Position numbers and translations under genes: made by a program. This document shows positions 61,401 through 64,000 of a DNA stretch of 64,000 nucleotides, one piece after another. The notes beneath the pieces are model-generated. The model saw only the letters and a list, made by a program, of their open reading frames with translations. It did no database searches and was not told the DNA's origin. Numbering within the stretch: position 1 is the stretch's first letter; each line of letters opens with the position of its first letter. The DNA is from Chrysoperla carnea (Eukaryota > Arthropoda > Insecta > Neuroptera > Chrysopidae): assembly GCF_905475395.1 (NCBI RefSeq), contig NC_058339.1:42603172-42667171 (forward strand). The letters are read 5' to 3'.

Positions 61401-62581
61401 TATTGAATTTGGATCGGCGTTTAAGATTAGTCCCTTTAGATTGTGCATTTGAATTAGTAAATTTGTATGAGAATCGTACAGACTGCGACCTCTTTATACG
61501 AATAATAGAGCTCCCATCTATCGCATATTGAGTAATTGATTATATTCTAAATAATCTTAGATCTTTTGTCGTGACCTACGTTGCTTTAATGTTTGGTTTG
61601 AAATGCCTAACTACTGTAGAAAATGAAACATTTGACTCATGAATTGTCTCCTCGTCGATTTTTATGGGAGCTACTGGAAAATGTTTGTCTGAGTGTAATC
61701 AAAAATGTGATATACATGAGTGCTTGTGCTTTTTCGATTTACGCCATTGCGGCGGGGCAGAAGTTCCCTACTCTCGGACACCCATATTCTCTTTATTAAA
61801 CCTTTAAAAAAGTTATTGGATTGTATATTTTGGACAATTATAAATATTTTTGACCTGTGACATTTTTTACTTCACCGTCTTAGAGATATAAATAAGCATT
61901 TGAAAAAAAATATTGCGGATTTTTGCCAAAAATTCATTATTGACGAATTTGAAGATGTTTTTGTGGTTCTGGTTAAAAATAGGATTTGAAAACTATATGA
62001 TATTTTATTTTGGAATATTCTAAACACTTTTTGACCCTTGGCATTTTTCGCCTAGTCTCACCGTTTTCGATATATAAGTCGCACGTGAGCAAAATGCCAA
62101 AACGCGAATGCTAATAGGCTAAAGGTTGGTGATTTTGTACTTATTTATGAAATTTTTCAAGCAGATGGCTTGTTATTGTCCTTGCATATTAAAATATTGA
62201 AGATATACATGCTAAAACGTGTTAAAACAGTATAATAACAATTCTAACTTTAACGTTAATTTTGCGTTGTCTTGTAATAGCGTGATTATAATAAATCAGT
62301 TTGGATGATAAAGCTGCGTCATCTACATTATATGTGTGTTATAAATATAATATGTATTATTATCTATTACATTATACATACCTCATGAATATCAATACCA
62401 TGATTCAGGGACCACATCGTTTGAAAATAATCCTGCATACGTTGTTTCAACTCTTTGGGTATTTGATGAAGCGTAAGAAAGTCTTTTAAGTCACGCCATT
62501 TAGTTTGGTACAATGATCGTCGTGAATACATTCGTTGAATGATAGCTGTTACGTTACCGAACACCACAGCATGCATCAATG
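49446..62581 (-). CDS. Elk: Elk-type voltage-gated K+ channel (KCNH3/4/8-like), 3' six exons, partial
   Basis: Exons in transcript order are 62581-62382, 58120-57871, 54337-54042, 52433-52261, 50920-50656 and 50153-49446. All are GT-AG with agreeing phases, and they encode 629 aa plus TGA. The first exon starts mid-gene at [19 protein letters not shown], the end of S6 and start of the C-linker. The PAS domain, S1-S5 and the pore are encoded beyond base 64000. Exon 2 carries the rest of the C-linker and the first part of the cyclic-nucleotide-binding-homology domain ([20 protein letters not shown]). Exon 3 completes it ([25 protein letters not shown]) and ends with [13 protein letters not shown]. 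The YNL there is the intrinsic-ligand motif that fills the binding pocket of KCNH channels, so direct cAMP gating is unlikely. Exons 4-6 give a disordered tail with an Arg-rich coiled-coil-like part ([20 protein letters not shown]) and a Glu/Asp run. These proteins are slowly gating neuronal K+ channels. The sequence matches Elk far better than Eag or Erg. Confidence 0.93.
53446..53528. mobile_element. Dispersed repeat family A, truncated copy 4
   Basis: Only the left end is present: ATTCGCACCGTGCATGAGTT, a TTTTCATATGGTAATGATA block and ACTACTTTGCTAATATTATA. It lies in an Elk intron. Confidence 0.6.
53826..53960 (+). repeat. Dispersed repeat family B, fragment
   Basis: AGTGTTATAAGTTTAAAGTG followed by TG-rich sequence and GTGGCATCGTATCCCCTAAA matches the copies at 43475 and 60485. 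It lies in an Elk intron, just beyond the exon ending at 54042. Confidence 0.6.
54338..57870 (-). other. Elk intron with long palindrome
   Basis: This 3.5-kb intron splits the cyclic-nucleotide-binding-homology domain after the glycine of AILG. It contains the foldback element at 54985-55711 and a short GGTA microsatellite at about 56101-56114. Nothing else is assignable. Confidence 0.7.
54985..55711. mobile_element. Foldback Tc1/mariner-like element (727 bp), TA flanks
   Basis: The left end CACTGCGCCAATTTATTAAG and the reverse-complemented right end CACTGCGCAAATTTATTAAG are followed by about 330 bp of paired arm. Shared blocks include GAACTTCAATAGCTCATTTG, TACTTTCTAGTTTTGGCAT, TCACCCCTTGCCG and AAGTTTGTTTATTTTT. 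TA lies at 54983-54984 and 55712-55713. There is no transposase. The termini are of Tc1/mariner style. It lies inside the Elk intron. Confidence 0.88.
59520..59650. repeat. Dispersed repeat patch, related to 26640-26825
   Basis: It contains a GGGGGGAAGGTTATTTTATC start, AAACTATATAAAATGACAT and a GTGAATCCGCCACTG end. This matches part of the 26640 copy in the same order. Confidence 0.5.
60485..60705 (+). repeat. Dispersed repeat family B with a (TCTG)n tract
   Basis: It starts ACACCCGAATAAAAAAAGG, has an expanded TCTG microsatellite (about 60518-60567), then GTAGCACCTAAACGGATGAA and AGTGTCCTTAGCTATGTCCC. The order matches the 43475 copy. The 103-codon ORF across it is an artefact of the tandem tract. 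Confidence 0.7.
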
Positions 62582-64000
62582 CTATGAAGAAAAAAAACAT
62601 TTTCTACGTCAAATCAAATAATTGTCAATGTATAGTTTTTATGTTATTATTTATTTACCCTTTAAACAGTTTAAGTAAATATTATTCCGACCTATTTTTT
62701 TTACAACATTGGGCTTTTTGTCGACTTATATAGGGTATGTTAGCGCGAGCATGCAACGAAGCATTTTATGAATATAGTTTTCGAAAGATTAACCGAAGTC
62801 TGGCGATATGAGCGATATTCCAAGCAGCATTGGCTTGATGGCTGTGGAAAACATGAGTGACTTTCCTAATAATTTTGCTTATTTTCTGGTGACAAATATG
62901 GTAATTTACAGTGTTTTACTAATAACATCGAGTGATCATCGAAATCATGATCGGCAAATTTTCCGATTGTGAAAATAGAGGCTACAAGAAGTCAAATTGT
63001 AATAATTAGAATAAAATATCCTATTGATTGATAGGTTATTAACGAGATTTTAATCTTGCTTTTAAATTTAATCTTATTGAATTAATCATATATTAGTCTC
63101 AGTTTTTCATAAAATCCAACCGAAAAAAAGGGGAGAACATGCATGGAATGTATAAGAGGCTCCGTATTTGTAAATATGTCAAAGTGGTAATTCAATTCCA
63201 TAAGGTATTTGATTGTGAGTTTGATTGGCGATGATACAAAGTCAGTTGACGTCAAGGTTGAGAAATTTGTGTAGTCAATTTTATAAACGGACTAAATTTT
63301 ATAAATTACTTTGTGGTGATATCTGGACTAACATTTCGTCGAATGAGTAATTTAACAGTGAAATATTTTATTTGCACGAAGTTTAATTCGTAGATATAAA
63401 GCACAAAAATTCTACCAATTAGCCTTCATATTTCAATCAATTCATTTTCAATTATTTTGGCATCACGGTAAGAAATGTATGGCGTTTATAACAATGTTGG
63501 TATGGTATAGTAATAGATACTCAAAAAATATCTGATAGTACTCTATATAATATTGCCTTAAGATCCATAGATATGACATTGTTTACAACACTGTATGGTA
63601 CAAAAACTTTGGCGCCAATTACATTAGTAAATAGAAAGTTCAGCTCGACAGTATGGTCTTGAGTCCCATACTACATTGCAGATGTCGCAATGCTACTTCT
63701 TTTCCCCGCCATGATTTTTGGCTCGTTTATCAGTGCACATTATTGAACTACGATCCTATTCAGTATAGGTGTAGGTAATTGCTATAATGTTTCTTGTCAC
63801 ACTGCTCGTCACTGCGTACTGCGGAATAGGTATTACATATCGCAGCGGGCTGAAAAAAGAATGTCCGTAACTGAGTTTTATTAAGTTTCCATTTAGAACG
63901 TTATTTTTTTTTTTATAGACAAACAACTTTTGTTCGAAACATTTTCTCTACATTAACGAAAGTTATGTACAAAAATCAAAAGTGTGAACAGTCTTGATAA
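62582..64000 (-). other. Elk intron running off the window
   Basis: The acceptor AG at 62583-62582 belongs to the exon that starts [10 protein letters not shown]. No upstream pore or S6 exon is seen before base 64000. A family C repeat core lies at the edge (63895-64000). Confidence 0.7.
63895..64000 (+). repeat. Dispersed repeat family C, partial copy at window edge
   Basis: AACAACTTTTGTTCGAAACATTTT is followed by a degraded continuation. Only this core matches the copies at 1 and 4217. Confidence 0.5.

Larger units (their letters stand above)
58121..62381 (-). other. Elk intron (4.3 kb) between C-linker exons
   Basis: It contains the repeat patch at 59520-59650, family B at 60485-60705 and a 22-bp tandem doublet (TTTTAAATATATTTTGGTTA) at about 61281-61324. 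Around 59305-59410 there is a locally GC-richer stretch with CCCATTTGGG and CCCAATTGGG palindromic words. No exon is evident. Confidence 0.65.

Noticed and set aside
1-64000. CRISPR arrays, operons, prophage or bacterial defence genes
   Set aside because: The window is eukaryotic with spliced genes. No regularly spaced direct repeats or prokaryotic gene clusters were seen.

Overview
This is a strongly AT-rich, intron-containing animal nuclear sequence, almost certainly from an insect. The evidence is GT-AG introns, orthologues of known animal genes with insect-type architecture (a RhoGAP15B-like ARAP relative without an ArfGAP domain, and an Elk potassium channel), and many short DNA-transposon remnants. 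I cannot fix the order or species. No bacterial, CRISPR, operon or viral gene system was seen. 

Layout. (1) Plus strand, 671-18610: a four-exon gene for a sarcospan-like tetraspan protein with a long Asn/Asp/Gln-rich N-terminus. Its 15-kb first intron is full of repeat remnants. Its third intron carries an intact tRNA-Asp(GTC) gene and a broken mariner-type transposase. (2) Minus strand, 31580-21891: a complete seven-exon RhoGAP15B/ARAP-like gene (PH-PH-RhoGAP-RA-PH) with an intact catalytic arginine; it converges on gene 1. (3) Minus strand, 39379-37044: a complete four-exon syntenin gene (two LYPxL motifs and two PDZ domains). (4) Minus strand, 62581-49446: the 3' part of an Elk-type (KCNH3/4/8-like) voltage-gated K+ channel gene, covering the S6 end, C-linker, cyclic-nucleotide-binding-homology domain with its YNL intrinsic-ligand motif, and the acidic C-terminal tail. 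Its 5' exons lie beyond base 64000. A 73-codon ORF at 44346-44567 (minus) is a possible orphan secreted or membrane microprotein. All exon joins listed were checked by hand for GT/AG sites and reading phase. 

The four genes do not form a pathway. Sarcospan (dystrophin-glycoprotein complex), an ARAP-type RhoGAP and syntenin all work at the plasma membrane and cytoskeleton, and Elk is a neuronal channel, but their adjacency looks incidental. 

The rest is noncoding and dominated by transposon debris. It includes two long near-palindromic foldback elements (8324-9137 and 54985-55711), each with TA flanks and each inside an intron. A 249-bp MITE with a perfect 9-bp target-site duplication is nested in an older repeat (34308-34556). 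There are several further inverted-repeat MITEs, a pogo/Tigger-like remnant, a probable Helitron end, and three or more dispersed repeat families present in several copies. The most testable unusual points are the two intronic palindromes, which should fold into long dsRNA in the host pre-mRNAs, and the long low-complexity N-terminus on sarcospan.
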